DNA of 64,000 nt from Hydractinia symbiolongicarpus (GCF_029227915.1 NC_079887.1:14198001-14262000), one strand, 5' to 3'. Shown: positions 50,619-61,741, counted from the first letter of the stretch. The notes: generated by a model not told the origin, from the letters alone. Numbers and translations are program-made.

Positions 50619-53600
50619 TAAGAAAAAACACTAGGTAAACTTTCATGAGTCGCGGCACCAAGAGCTTGGGTTCTTTTTTAGATTTGGGAGGTAGATTGTA
50701 TTTTAAAGTAAAAATAAAAGCTTTTTTAGAGGTCTTAACACGTTGTTTGAAGCTAAAAATATTCTTCGTTGGCCAACACGGTGAGCGACAATTTTTACTT
50801 TCGTAACCATATTATCCTTCCTCCAACAAAAAACTTACGCAAAGACGGTCATCAGGAAATAGCAGTTTATACTCACTCCACATGTGTTTAGCCAACAAAA
50901 AACTTACACAAAGACGGTCAACAGGAAACAGCAGTTTATACTCACTCCACATGTGTTTAGCCAACAAAAAACTTACACAAAGACGGTCAACAGGAAACAG
51001 CAGTTTATACTCACTCCACATGTGTTTAGCCAACAAAAAACTTACACAAAGACGGTCAACAGGAAACAGCAGTTTATACTCACTCCACATGTGTTTAGCC
51101 AACAAAAAACTTACGCAAAGACGGTCAACAGGAAACAGCAGTTTATACTCACTCCACATGTGTTTAGCCAACAAAAAACTTACGCAAAGACGGTCAACAG
51201 GAAACAGCAGTTTATACTCACTCCACATGTGTTTAGCCAACAAAAAACTTACGCAAAGACGGTCAACAGGAAACAGCAGTTTATACTCACTCCACATGTG
51301 TTTAGTCAACAAAAAACTTACGCAAAGACGGTCAACAGGAAACAGCAGTTTATACTCACTCCACATGTGTTTAGCCAACAAAAAACTTACGCAAAGACGG
51401 TCAACAGGAAACAGCAGTTTATACTCACTCCACATGTGTTTAGCCAACAAAAAACTTACGCAAAGACGGGTCAACAGGAAACAGCAGTTTATACTCACTC
51501 CACATGTGTAGCTTAGTCAACAAAAAATGACCAAATTTTTGCTAAGTGACTAATATTTTTTGCCAACCAAAAATTTTTGCCGATTTTTTTTATCCGACTA
51601 TCATTAATTGCCATTTTTCATTTTTTTTTAGCAATTTTTCATTTTTTATTTAAGTATCTATGAAATCATAACAAAAATAAATAGAATACAAAAACAGCAT
51701 TGTATCAGTCTCTGCACTTATCTTATTTCTAAATAACGTTTCAAGTGAGCGTAGATGAGGAAAAAAAGAAAATCGAGAAGACAAGAACGAAGCGAAAAAT
51801 ATTCAAATATAAGAAGAAATAGAAAAAATAATCATAGTTCTCATTTTCCTCTTGTTGAAGATTTTTATTAAAAGAAAAAAAAAGCTTGAAAATTTAACCT
51901 TTTGTGGTCATTATTAATTTAAAAATAAATTGGTAAAAAGTGACGTAATTCACAAAATTAGTCGGCAAAAAGTGACTAAATTATGCCTAAGTGATGAATT
52001 TTTTTGCCGCATTTTCTTGTGCGAAAACGTGATTTGGTTATTTCAAGATTTCTTTGCAAATTTGTCAATTTTTTTTTGGCATGCAAGCATTAAAGAGTTG
52101 GAATAAGGTGTCTCCTTCGAAAAAAAAAATCTTTACATATATTATTTTTTTAGCATTTTGTGCTCCTTTTGTTACGAAATATATTTCTTTAAGTAATTAA
52201 GTTTTGGTTTTTGATCTATTAAGTTCATAAAGGCAAATTCCTATGTCTTATCTTATTATTCGCATGAGCAAAAAAGGCATATCATTCCTAGCATACCTAA
52301 AAAGTTTATTTACATTAATTTGTTAACAATAGTTTTCGCGCGCTTTCATTTTGTCTGCGTAAGATCACTCTTTAAAACAACAGCTGCCGTTCTCGTACTA
52401 CTTAAATTGGCGCCGCCATCTTAACTGCCGTCCTCTTTGCGTTAGGTCTTAAATAATACAACAGACACGATAATTTACGATATGTTAATTCCGTGAACAA
52501 CTTTTGTTTTTCGTACAAAATCATTTTGAGGTGCAAAGTGAAATGATTTCCCTCTAGAGTGGGCATCCCTCAAATTGCGTAGATTGCTGCGTATAGTGTA
52601 AAAATAAACATTTCAATCTCAATTTCAATTCTAGTGAGATATGTTTGCAATAGAATATCCAAGAATATTCCCGGTTAATATGTAATTGTTAAATAATTAT
52701 TTTAGATTATTATTAAAAAATTTTTATTATCTAAATCAGAAAAATTAATGTTTATTGAATGCAAAGTCCGATTTCCAAGCAGCAGCTCCTAACGTCGGAA
52801 CACAATATGCTGATTCTCTACGATACTGCAGATAGCAGAGTTTTTGAGTTGTTTGTTAAAAAGGACGTTTGCTTACTGCTCACTTTGTGTGGATCCATAT
52901 TGCAATTTACTACATTCGACTATTTAAATGGAAATAAACCGCGTGGATTATTTGCAATCAAATTATTCATTGCTATCTCGTTTTAACCGCTTCGCTTCCT
53001 TGCAGTTTCGTAAGGAAAACGTTTACAACATTTCAACCTCGTTCATGCTCGTATGGCTGTCAAAAAGATACACGATGGCCTGGAGAGAAGGTTGGTAAGG
53101 TTTTAATTGAGACAAATGTAATTTGAAATTTAGGGTTTAAGGTTTTGTCTATCCTCGGATCCCTTGTAAGAACCTGTAATCACAAGGTAAAAGTCCTGGA
53201 AATTAGATTGGGTTTAAGGTGTTCTAGGGGTGGCGCACCAACCTTAAAAAAGGGTCTTTGCGTAAATAATTAAGTGATAATAATAAACGACTAGTAAAGA
53301 AGCAAAACTACAACCTCGTTTCCAGCATTTTGCCTTTTTGATTATTGTTGGCCACTCTGTAAAAAGACCTTGGGGACGAGGATGGTAATACTAATTAAAT
53401 ACAGCAAAAGTAAACAAACCTTCAGGCGTGTTTTTGATTGGTTCACCAAAACAATGGATTGTCTGTAAGAAAAACAATAAGTCATCAAATTAATAGTATT
53501 TTAGCATAATAGTTTTTTTTAAAGTTATTAAAGTCAGGTTACTTTAACTTTGATCTCCAAGCTTGTTAGTTCTTACGGTTCTAATACAAACCCTGGAGAC

Positions 53601-54658
53601 GAAGTCGTGGTTTCGTTTGTTTTATAATTGTTTTTTAAGAAGACGCGAAATTAAATTTTTATAACAAAAATTTCTGTCTTATTTTGACCTCGTTATAACT
53701 TATATCACGACAATAAGAACTTGAATTTTACATGAATAAGAACGTTAATGCTAGCAAATATCACCCGCGAAATTATCTCACATTATAGATAACATATCGC
53801 CAGTTTTTAATCGTCCAAAATTTTTGCCAGCTAAATTTATTGACCTCTTTAAAAGAAAAAGCAGCGTGGATTTTTTTTGCCATTTAGGCCATCCGCCAAA
53901 AATATTGAAAAGGCTTCAAAAAATATTGAAGTTAAATTTTTATTTGTTATGGAATTTTTTATTATGAGATCGACAAAACTTCCTTTTATGTTTTGTGTTA
54001 TAATTGTCAATCAAGTCTTTGACTAACTTTGCACGCTATTTCATGAACCCATGATAAAATAATCAACACCTATGCCCATTGGATGGGTTGATTCTCGCAA
54101 AAAATCATTGATGGGTAATTCGCCAAAGTTAATTCTCGTAAAATATCATTCAATGGGTAATTCACGGAAGTTAATTCTCGCAAAAAATCATTGATGGGTA
54201 ATTCGCGAAAGTTAATTCTCGCAAAAAAATATTAAAGTGATCATTCCTAAAAGTTAATTCTCGCGAAAATTTTTAAAAGAGCGCATTCGCGAAAGTTATT
54301 TTCCTTGATTTTGCGATTTTTTTGACTTTAATGTATTTCATAGTTAAAAAATATTTGTCCTTTCTGACATCGGAACACATTTTGCTTCAATTAAATGTTA
54401 TAAGCATTACGTAGCTTCACCCACGCAAACAAATGTCACAAAATTGTTGCCCTTTTGCAAAAATGAAATGTGACCACGCTTGCAGACAAAAATCACAAAT
54501 ATAACGGCTTCAAAAGTGCAGATAGTTTCAAACTTCGAATGTAGGTAAAAGAAAAAGGTTACTTGTTTGTTTGTTTGTTTACTTAATAACAATAAACAAA
54601 ATAATAAATTCCTCACCAATGTTGAAAATAAAATGCAAGCCAATAAGAATTTTGTCAT
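30667..54658 (-). CDS. PKD1: Polycystin-1-like 11-TM receptor/channel
   Basis: Twenty-six exons in coding order (high to low): 54658-54617, 53462-53420, 49946-49471, 49332-49119, 48798-48635, 48024-44829, 44482-44217, 44071-43944, 43576-43281, 42354-42196, 42065-41902, 41405-41241, 40535-40410, 39876-39736, 39135-38872, 38549-37965, 37666-37298, 36949-36685, 36557-36108, 35902-35690, 35056-34682, 34448-34352, 34081-33886, 33229-33064, 32433-32236, 32027-30667. Every junction is GT-AG and in phase; total 3,372 residues. Domain order: signal peptide (MTKFLLACILFSTL), WSC (YIGCY...CGG, about 30-115), PKD repeats, LDL-A-like Cys cluster (~330-360), eight PKD repeats in exon 6, REJ (~1375-1720), GAIN/GPS, TM1, PLAT (~2270-2390), then ten TM segments with a PKD channel core. 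In animals, polycystin-1 proteins pair with polycystin-2 in ciliary membranes as mechano/chemosensors. The first exon was chosen because its signal peptide, GTGAGG donor and phase fit exon 2; it is the least certain join. It is a PKD1-class protein, but PKD1 versus PKD1L subtype is not resolved. Confidence 0.93.
37298..37666 (-). other. PKD1: Polycystin GPS exon with divergent cleavage region
   Basis: This exon continues the GPS begun in the preceding exon (CKIWDEEEKVFTTSGCR). It has the C-x-C pair (THCICK) and the C-terminal strand TFAGGFFVMPNPIDF, then TM1 (FATVLSILGAYLILLFW) and the WARRED motif. The conserved HL/T tripeptide that should follow C-x-C is missing. Instead about 49 residues intervene: acidic, then a Thr-rich tract with two runs of Thr, then RTSRKKKITRA. 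The donor was set at AGG/GTGTGT (37298) because it joins exactly to AGVTPLVEN at the start of PLAT. Confidence 0.75.
38800..38814. repeat. Solo MITE end in polycystin intron
   Basis: CTGGGGACGAGGTTG is the right terminus of the CAACCTCG family, without an identifiable left partner. Similar solo ends occur at about 56811-56826, 25374-25392 and 61568-61610. Confidence 0.45.
40640..40985. repeat. ATTC tetranucleotide repeat with higher-order units
   Basis: An imperfect (ATTC)n microsatellite in the intron between polycystin exons 12 and 13. The phrase TTCGCTCGCCTGTTAATACA occurs three times at intervals of roughly 90-100 bp, so larger blocks were duplicated after the simple repeat formed. Confidence 0.75.
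41490..41755. repeat. Two ~60-bp repeat copies around a hairpin, ~200 bp apart
   Basis: GACCCCGTGGGTTCTTCCAC at about 41504 and GATCCGTGGGTTCCTTTTCG at about 41700 begin two related ~60-bp segments. Both then contain GGCTAGCCT/AGGCTACAG-like words and TATAAT. The first folds on itself (CCCGTGG...CCACGGG). Intronic; origin unknown. Confidence 0.45.
43222..43248. repeat. (AAAC)n microsatellite
   Basis: A short AAAC tetranucleotide run in a polycystin intron. Similar runs occur at about 54560-54583 (as GTTT) and 56968-56990. Confidence 0.7.
44829..48024 (-). other. PKD1: Polycystin exon 6: LDL-A-like segment and eight PKD repeats
   Basis: A single 3,196-nt exon. It starts with a Cys-rich stretch (CDSGKVYCEQ ... 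LRCQADEFYCFKTERCIP), which resembles an LDL-A module but lacks the C-terminal DCxDxSDE calcium motif. Then come eight PKD-type immunoglobulin-like repeats recognisable by (D/N)FG(D/N)G or variants near the first strands and GxYxVxVxxxN near the last, for example VDFGDGNN, WDLGDGTR, FDFGDGTE. One copy (YNFNDSD) has lost the FGDG signature and another reads FGNS. Many N-glycosylation sequons fit an extracellular array. Confidence 0.85.
50560..50611. repeat. Poly(C)-poly(A) homopolymer junction
   Basis: About 18 C followed directly by about 26 A within polycystin intron 2. Assembly length here is likely unreliable. Confidence 0.8.
50820..51520. repeat. 10-copy 69-bp tandem repeat in polycystin intron 2
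   Basis: About ten nearly identical 69-bp units, marked by ACTCACTCCACATG recurring every 69 bp from 50871. Copies differ by single bases (ACTTACA versus ACTTACG), plus one inserted G in the last unit. Because 69 is 3 x 23, three frames stay open for over 200 codons. The array is intronic and has no start, splice or family support as coding. On the minus strand, the sense strand of the host gene, every unit contains both GTAAGT and GTGAGT. Confidence 0.9.
52330..52460. promoter_or_regulatory. CpG-richer patch with AAGATGGCGGC
   Basis: Inside polycystin intron 2 there is a local patch richer in CpG than its surroundings, with TTTTCGCGCGC and, on the minus strand, AAGATGGCGGCGCC, a YY1-type motif. 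The ATG opens only a few codons. It could be an internal promoter; nothing else supports this. Confidence 0.2.
53311..53384. mobile_element. 74-bp MITE (CAACCTCG family)
   Basis: The ends CAACCTCGTTTCCAGC and TTGGGGACGAGGATG are imperfect inverted repeats. The flanks gcaaaacta and gtaatacta match at 7 of 9 positions, an aged target duplication. It lies 36 bp from polycystin exon 2. Confidence 0.65.
54060..54330. repeat. ~47-bp tandem repeat, GCGAAAGTTAATTCTCGC type
   Basis: Four to five degenerate units containing GATGGGTAATTCGC and AAGTTAATTCTCGC, in polycystin intron 1. The words match the dispersed GCGAA-rich repeat blocks elsewhere in the window. Confidence 0.65.
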
Positions 54659-55514
54659 TTTTTGAGGAACAATTAAATAAATTTCAGCATATGAAATTTA
54701 CAACTGTCACTAACGTTCTTTTCTTCGTTCGCGCTCTTTTCTTTCTGTCAGATTAAAAAACGTTCTTGTATTTTTTATTTATTTTATTTTTAGCAGTGAA
54801 TGATTTCGTTTGAGTGAAGAGTCCGTTTTTATTGACTTAACAATAATGGTTCGCTAACTGCGGGTTGAATTTTCTTTTTCTGCTTAAAATTCTATTGCAT
54901 AGATTTACTAAAAAAAATTATTTCTATGTTGAAGATTGACGATTTTAAAAAGCCATCTCAAGCCGGGACATTAATTATTAATTTATTTATTTGCTGCAGT
55001 AAAAATGGCAGCTGTCTCTTGTCAATTTCATGTACGTTTCATAAACAATCTTTTTGAGACATAAGATTCACCTTCGAAAGTTATATAGCTATTAATTATT
55101 TAAAATAGATAAACATTAAATCCCAATATTTTTTTGATTTTTTTTTCTTTTTCGTTTTTTTTGAACTTTATTTTTATTTCTTTATTACTGTTTTACATTT
55201 TTAACAGCCGCACTCTCTAAATACGTATTTTAACGAAACGATTCAATAAGCTCAATCCCCGTGTAATGAAGGGGACCACTCAAAAGGTTAAGGTGCAAGA
55301 AATTATACGGACTTTAGAACCACATAGACGTTTAGACAATCTGTTTATGAATAATTTATTTTTATGAGGAATTTGCTACTTTTTATTTTTACTTTTAAAA
55401 GCTAGCTAATAAGGTTTGGAGTTTATTTCATTAGAAAGTTTTGTTGAAAGGAAGGCAACATCGAATAAATCATGGAATTCCAATATATGTAGGAAAATTT
55501 TCTGTCATTTTCAG
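54659..55514. other. Polycystin 5' flank
   Basis: About 850 bp of AT-rich sequence between the polycystin start codon and the tentative stop of the next minus-strand gene. The ATG context on the minus strand is AAAAATGA. No TATA box or CpG cluster stands out. Confidence 0.35.
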
Positions 55515-57892
55515 TTATATTTTTATGTCCAATATGATATTTAAGATGATTAAGCAGTTGTTTTTGTCCTCAGTGATCATAAGCTTTTTCACTGTCATTG
55601 GCTCGGCTTTCGTGTAAGTTACTAAAGTCGAAAACCAACAGCCATTTCGTAGCCCCTTTAATGGAAAACATAGGGTACCCCAATTTGGGTAGGATTTGGG
55701 GTAATGGCTGGGGTAGTTAATTTTGATATTCAATGATTTTATTGTGTAAATATACATTATAGATTCAATTTTACTACAGTACAACGGCTCTTAGCTCGCG
55801 TAACACACCGAATTTAGCGCCCAGCTGTTAAAAAAAGTTCCACTTTTATATTTGGTTTACAACGTTTAGCTCCACCATATTTAAATAATAATTTACAGAC
55901 CAGATACCTTTGCAGAACTGAGCCGCTGTGTAAAGTTGATAAAAGACGAAAAGACGGGCAATGTTGCAAGGTGCGGTTCCTATAGGATGGTTGCCACATG
56001 TAAACCTCTTACAGGGCTATAGCCTCGTTTCCATGTTATTTAATCATTGTAAAGACAACTTCATTAGAAAAAAATTTGACATAAGAACCTTGCGGGGGTA
56101 GCCTCCTTTTCAAGTTATTTACATTCCAAAATAGTTGCTAGCCTCGTTTCATGTTTTTTGGTCATTGACAAATTAACATCGTAACGAAAAGATTTGCTGT
56201 AAATCCCTTGCATTTTTCAAGTTAATTTCATTTGAAATTATCGAAACTATTCAGTCTGCTAATGGAACGGTTTCCATCTACAAAGCTGGTCAGCGGCAAA
56301 GGACACCACATAATTATCTGATCTGTAGAATAAAACTATGCCACCCCAAACAATACCCCAATGGGGGCACCCCATGTTTTTAATTAACCCATATAGGTCG
56401 TAATAAAAATTGTTGTGAAAATCGTCTCGTGGAGATTCGCCTTAAAAGGATTTGCGTGAACTTGAGAGAGAGAAAGAAGACAGTTGCCTTTACCAAGTGT
56501 CTTTCCAAATTTTCTTTTAAATTAACTGAAATATGACAACCAAGTCATTCCTTATAAAGAAGAGCAGTTGCTTCGTGTAACTTCCAACTTTCCCAATCCA
56601 GGCGCAGAAAGGTCTTTCTTCTGCTTTCTACTGGGGACAAAATTGTAACCTACTGTGTTTAATTTGCAAGGGGTACTTCCAATCTTTGTTACAGCTAGTT
56701 TTTCGTCAATTATTATTCTTGTTCATGAACTGTCAATAAGCACTTGGAATAAGTTGCATGATTTGATGATCATCCAACAGCTTGTGAAACGCGGATGAGG
56801 AACATTTTGACCTGGGGACGAGGTTGGATAACTATTTAAAAAGATTCATCAAAGTCGGTGCTCTTTTGAACAAATTGATTACAATTTAGTTGCAATTATT
56901 TAAGTTTTTTGTATATAAAAAGTAATAAAATATACAATATAAAAACATAAAATTCCATATGCATAAAACAAACAAACAAACAAACAAATATTACCTCACA
57001 AACTTTTTTTAAATTTTGAGTTCTGTAATTCTTTTGTAAATAATCGACAAAATTTGTTGCAAATTTTTTATAAAATTCTAAACATGCCTGTAATAAAGAA
57101 ATACAATTATAGAAGAAATTACAAACTTAGAAAATAAAAACAGTGCCTGGGAATCCTTCCCTACAATGCTACCTTCTGTTTTGTAGCAATGCTTTCCCTA
57201 CTGTCTTATTAGATTTTGAGAGTTTTCTATTTACTTGTGATTTGTCCAGTTCGTTTTGATACGAAGTGAGTTTAACTTCTAAAGCATCGCTTCGTTTCAA
57301 CAACTTCTCTGTTTTACTTGTAACAGAAACTTTTCTGCGAGGAACCGATGTATTTTCACCGCTAACGCCCTTTGTGCGTCCATGCTTTGAAATATTATTT
57401 TTCTTTTCAGCGGATAAACTACTGCCATGTAATTCCGTTGATGCGTCTGTACGCACACCGTTATCACTGTCATTCCCATTCGCTTCATTTTCATCTTCAG
57501 TAATTTTTTCCATCGAACAATGGGATTGACCGCTATTGGTTAATGTTCCTGGTTTGGATGTTGTGATTGGTGGAAGAAAATAACGACGCGGGGATTCTTT
57601 CTGACGTAACGATGGATTTTTTTCCAAAATGGCAGCCGTATTCGAATTCCCTCGCATGTCTCTCATTACCGCCTCCATAGCGGCAGACATTGCTGGTAAA
57701 TCGTCAGTATTTCTTGAAAAAAATTTTTTATATTCGGACTGTTCTCCTTCCATGACCACACTGAGCAAACTTTTCTCTGTCGGTAGTAAATAAGGACGCT
57801 CCTTATCTTGGAACCTGGAGAGTGCGATCACTGCAAGGCTAGCATTTTTAAACCTCTTTTTGTTGGAATGCATAGTACACTCGCCCAATAAA
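55515..57892 (-). CDS. Unrecognised Ser/Lys-rich protein, tentative four exons
   Basis: The main exon begins after a strong acceptor (TTTTTTTTTAG at 57893) and has an ATG at 57873 (MHSNKKRFKNASLAVI). It stays open to a stop at 57169, giving 234 residues rich in Ser, Lys and Asn with a helical, charged C-terminus (LKRSDALEVKLTSYQNELDK). I do not recognise it. A phase-0 donor CAA/GTAAAT at 57235 could instead splice to 57087-56995 (31 codons, ACLEFYKKFATNFVDYL), then 55979-55908 (24 codons) and 55655-55515 (ending ILDIKI-stop). All are phase 0, with GT/AG ends at each join. The unspliced form stops at 57169. The acceptor just before the ATG implies an upstream untranslated exon or leader trans-splicing. 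No membrane segments or signal peptide; probably intracellular. Confidence 0.4.
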
Positions 57893-60800
57893 CTAAAAAA
57901 AAATTAAGATTACCAATTAGTAAAACAAGTGGAAATACATGCTTTTTTATAAACAACATTTTATGAACAACTTGAGGCAAGCAAACGCATAAATTTGATC
58001 TTTAAAAGTAGGTAGGCAAGCAATGGCAATCCGCCTCAAAAATCACAAAATTTTAAATTTTGAAGCCCGTCCCTACAGATGAGTTGGACTCTTTCTATAT
58101 TAGATTTATATAGTTTAAATTAGTTTAAGTTCACTTGTCATTGCTTACAGCATGATCCTTTTCCCGATATTAAAGCACAAGTGCGTGCATTTATAAGCAA
58201 ATATACGTACATGCAAAGTTGCACTTTCGCAGTGTCTTAGATACAGGGCATTGACGAGTTTACCTCCCACTTTGAGACAAGTCGACTTAGCATGAAAGAG
58301 TTTTAAAATGTTGTATAATTTGTATAGTTTTTTTGGAAAAATTATCCGCTTTTGAAGATTTTTGACTTAGAAGTTTCTCTAATTATGCATGACGTCATTA
58401 AGTAGCTCTGAGTTTGGTGTTGTGCTTTACAGTTTTACTAATGTTTTAATTCAACGTTTTAAACATTTTTAATGACTTTTTATAATTAGTAATTATAATT
58501 ATGATTGACAGCAACAATTGTTTTAAAGCTGCTCGATGACATCATAATTTTGCATAATTAGTGAAATTTTATCCCCGAAACCAATAAAGATTTTTCAAAA
58601 CAAGTAAAAAGATTTTTAGACAACTTTTCAAGTTCTTTTATATGAAATCAACTAGTTTTTGAAGTAGTGGGAGGTAAGTTTTAACCAACAGTAAAACCTA
58701 TAAAAAAACAAACTTAGGCAGCATGGAAACGCACCCAAAATTTTGTGTTGCATCCAAAGAAAACGTTAATTGTAAAAGTAAAATTCCGACATCTAGAATT
58801 TACGCTGTCATCGCCATTTCTAGCGTGTTTCCCTCACAAATCTTAAACCCCTATAAAACTAAGGGAAGCGAGTTTAGTTTCTCTGCCATACTTTTAATGC
58901 ACGTATGCTTGTCAGTATACCTTAATGTTTTTCCAAACACAATTTGCGAAAATATTTTCACGAAGTCAATCAAATTCGAGAAATAATTATCTCAGAGTGA
59001 AAAGAATGCAATGTTTCATTCGCACAGAGAAAAAACCTTTTTTATTGTATTTGCGAAAATAATACCCACGAAACTTTTTGTTTTTCTACCTACGAAAATA
59101 AATCCCCGCGAAAATTAGTCACAACAAACAAACAAAAACAAAAAAACAGCGAGTAGAGAATACTTACAATCAATTATGGACAATCTTTAAAAAAACTGCA
59201 TTTTTTCAACATCTACACACGAGAGTCATCTCACACTGCTTATAACAAATTAAGATGAACATATTTTCATCTCTCTAGTGCTTTCATCAATTTTTTTAAC
59301 ACATCAAAAACTGTAGTTTGTTGCTAGGCAACCTCGTATATATTGGGACGGTATATTTCTATACGTTTTAGGCTAAAATATGTTGAGGAAATTATACAAA
59401 ATTGTTCTGGGGAAACTCTCCATAGACTCCTCACTTCGTCAATTTTTTTTTTCTAATCAGCATGAGTAAGAATAATTTACACGTTTGTTTTTCATTCTCA
59501 CTTACGCTATATTGCGAGTGTACCCGACTTTTCTTTATAGAGACATTAGGGCGAGCCAGAATGTTTTATAACTTTGGGAGTTTTTTTTGTAAATTATAGA
59601 GTTTAACCCTTTTTATACCTAAATACTTGTCGGCAGGAGACAAACTTATAATAAATTTACTCTTAACTTTCTCAACTTTCTGCAAATTAGCTGTGAAAGT
59701 ACATCTCTTATTGCCCTCTGTTTTTTAAAGCTATTAAAGATGTAAAGCGTGGTTGATTTCAAAATTGAATTTTAGAAAAATATGAGTTATTCGTTGAAAA
59801 ATTTTTGTTATTGTATGCAACTTGGTGTAAATAAAATTTTTCGTACGATTGTTCTGTGTTTACACAGCAAGAATAGTCACCTACTTCAAATGGTATGCGG
59901 CAAAACCTAGTGATGAGTTGTACGCGCAGTAAAACAATAAATAAATACAAACATTGGGTTGAAGAAGAAATTAACACCAATTCTCTTTTTTACATACATT
60001 AAACGTCATGGACACTAAAGTATAAACGATCCTGTTGACTAAGAACGTTTAGCATGAGAATACAATTGGCAACCTTTAATTTTGGCAAAAAAGACCTATC
60101 AAGTCCTAATATTTCGCATAAATTAAGTTTCACGAATTTTGCAAAAAAGGGATTTAACATTTCTCTTTCAATTTATACTGTGTTCCAAAGTCTTTAATGT
60201 AAAAAAACCATAAAATAAAGACTGTTGTAAAGTTTGAATTTATGTATTAGATATAGTGAGGGGAAAATTGTTTAAATTTCGCGAGAATTAATTTTGACGC
60301 CAAAAATTAAAAGGGCTTTGCTTTCCACAAATATTTTGCATGATGAACAAAAAGCAATTTACCTTTTCAGACATGTTCCACACGTTTTGTTATTTATCAA
60401 CATAAGCTGGTGCAGCGAGGGAAAATATGATAAATAACATTTTCAATGTTTTAGCGCCTCATTCTTTTATTATATTGCACTAGAAGATTAAATATTCGAG
60501 TGTACCATTCATTTTAAACGTCTAAAAGCTTTTAACTAACTTTGACAATGGATAAAGGTCGCTCATTGATTAAACAGGTTAAATTTTCATGGCAGCAAAA
60601 CATGTTATTTCCCACAGCAAGAACAGAGCTGGTTTATCAAAAATAAAGAAAAAACGAATAAGAAAAAAAAATCAACAAGCTAAATCTATTTCCGCAGATA
60701 TATTTTGCGCTTAAGAACATTCGAGGTTAAAGAAAAATCAATTTAATTTCCACTCTTTACATATATTCTTAAATGTTTACAGTAAAACATATAAATATCA

Positions 60801-61741
60801 AATTAATATTCCTGGTGCATATAAAAAATTCATGTTCTAATAATTCAATTTTTTATTCACGTGCGTAAAAAAGCAATAAGCTTTCTTATTTTAGCCTCCT
60901 AACTCACGTGACCAACTCACGTGACCAACTCACGTGACCATATCTGTGGTCACAAATCCGAAACAGGTGACTTTTAAAAAGCGAGTATATGGGTACCTTA
61001 ACATTTGGTTACTGCTCCTGCACAAATCACAAGCTGGCCAGTTTTTAATTGGTACCTATGCAAAGATAGATAAATTGTTGATGTAAACTGGAGTTTAATA
61101 TAATTAAAGAAGCTGAAAAGTGAGAAAAATCGAAGTTTTAAAGTTTAGTAAAAAGTACTAAATTAACCCGTGTAAATAATTTTTATGATAAAATAATGCT
61201 GTCCAAAATTATTTCGGTGCACACAAAAGCTATGTTATCAATAATATCTATCTATGTTATCAATAATAAATAATAACTGTAAATATTATTAACTTAAAAT
61301 AAAAATAGGCTGCTTCCGGGTTGTTTTTTTTGTCATTCACGAATTACAACATTATTTATCATGCTGCAGTGAAAAACTCTAAAAGCATAAAAAAAAATCG
61401 AAGTAAAAAATTGACATGCCAAAAATGACGAGTGAGAAAACTCGAATATTTAGAAATCCCTCACAATAAATTACTTTCGATCAATATTTAATTTCAAATT
61501 GACTAGTGTTAAAAGATCAAATATATACTTTTTTTTTTAATCCCAAATTTAAACCCACGCTGACAGACCCCAGGCAATCTTCGCCAAATGCGCTGGAAAC
61601 GAGACTCAAACATTGATCAGAATAAGGTAACACGCATTTTAAAAAAAAACCTACGAACATAAAAACAGAATAAATATTACAATCATTCCGAAAAATAATA
61701 AAAAAATCCTCACCCTTATCCAACCATTCAAAAAATACATT
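57893..61741. other. Intergenic, repeat fragments
   Basis: About 3.8 kb without a supported gene. It has GCGAAAATTAAT-type repeat debris (58920-59120 and 60090-60310), an E-box cluster (60901-60939) and a degenerate MITE fragment (about 61563-61614). A minus-strand ATGTCTGAAAAG/GTAAAT near 60376 resembles a first exon, but its phase does not fit the 57892 exon. Plus-strand frame 58723-58986 has no support. Confidence 0.4.
60901..60939. promoter_or_regulatory. Three tandem CACGTG E-boxes (13-bp period)
   Basis: AACTCACGTGACC occurs three times head to tail. It is followed by GTGGTCAC, and an upstream TTCACGTGCG lies at about 60856. CACGTGAC is the core bound by bHLH-zip factors of the USF/TFE/MITF class in animals. 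The site lies between the C19orf53-like gene and the Ser/Lys-rich gene. Confidence 0.4.

Noticed and set aside
50812-51516. Long open frames (209-228 codons) on both strands with a perfect 23-residue repeat
   Set aside because: They come from a 69-bp tandem repeat whose length is a multiple of three. There is no start context, splice support or codon-pattern constraint, and the array sits within a polycystin intron.
50820-51520. CRISPR array
   Set aside because: The 69-bp units are contiguous with no variable spacers, and the context is a eukaryotic intron.
52759-52986. Plus-strand 75-codon frame in polycystin intron 2
   Set aside because: Composition is plausible, but there is no promoter, splice site or recognisable family; left out as a likely chance frame.
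56995-57087. 31-codon phase-0 exon as an upstream exon of the polycystin gene
   Set aside because: The phase fits, but the sequence is not a signal peptide and lies beyond a better signal-peptide exon at 54658-54617. It was assigned tentatively to the Ser/Lys-rich gene.
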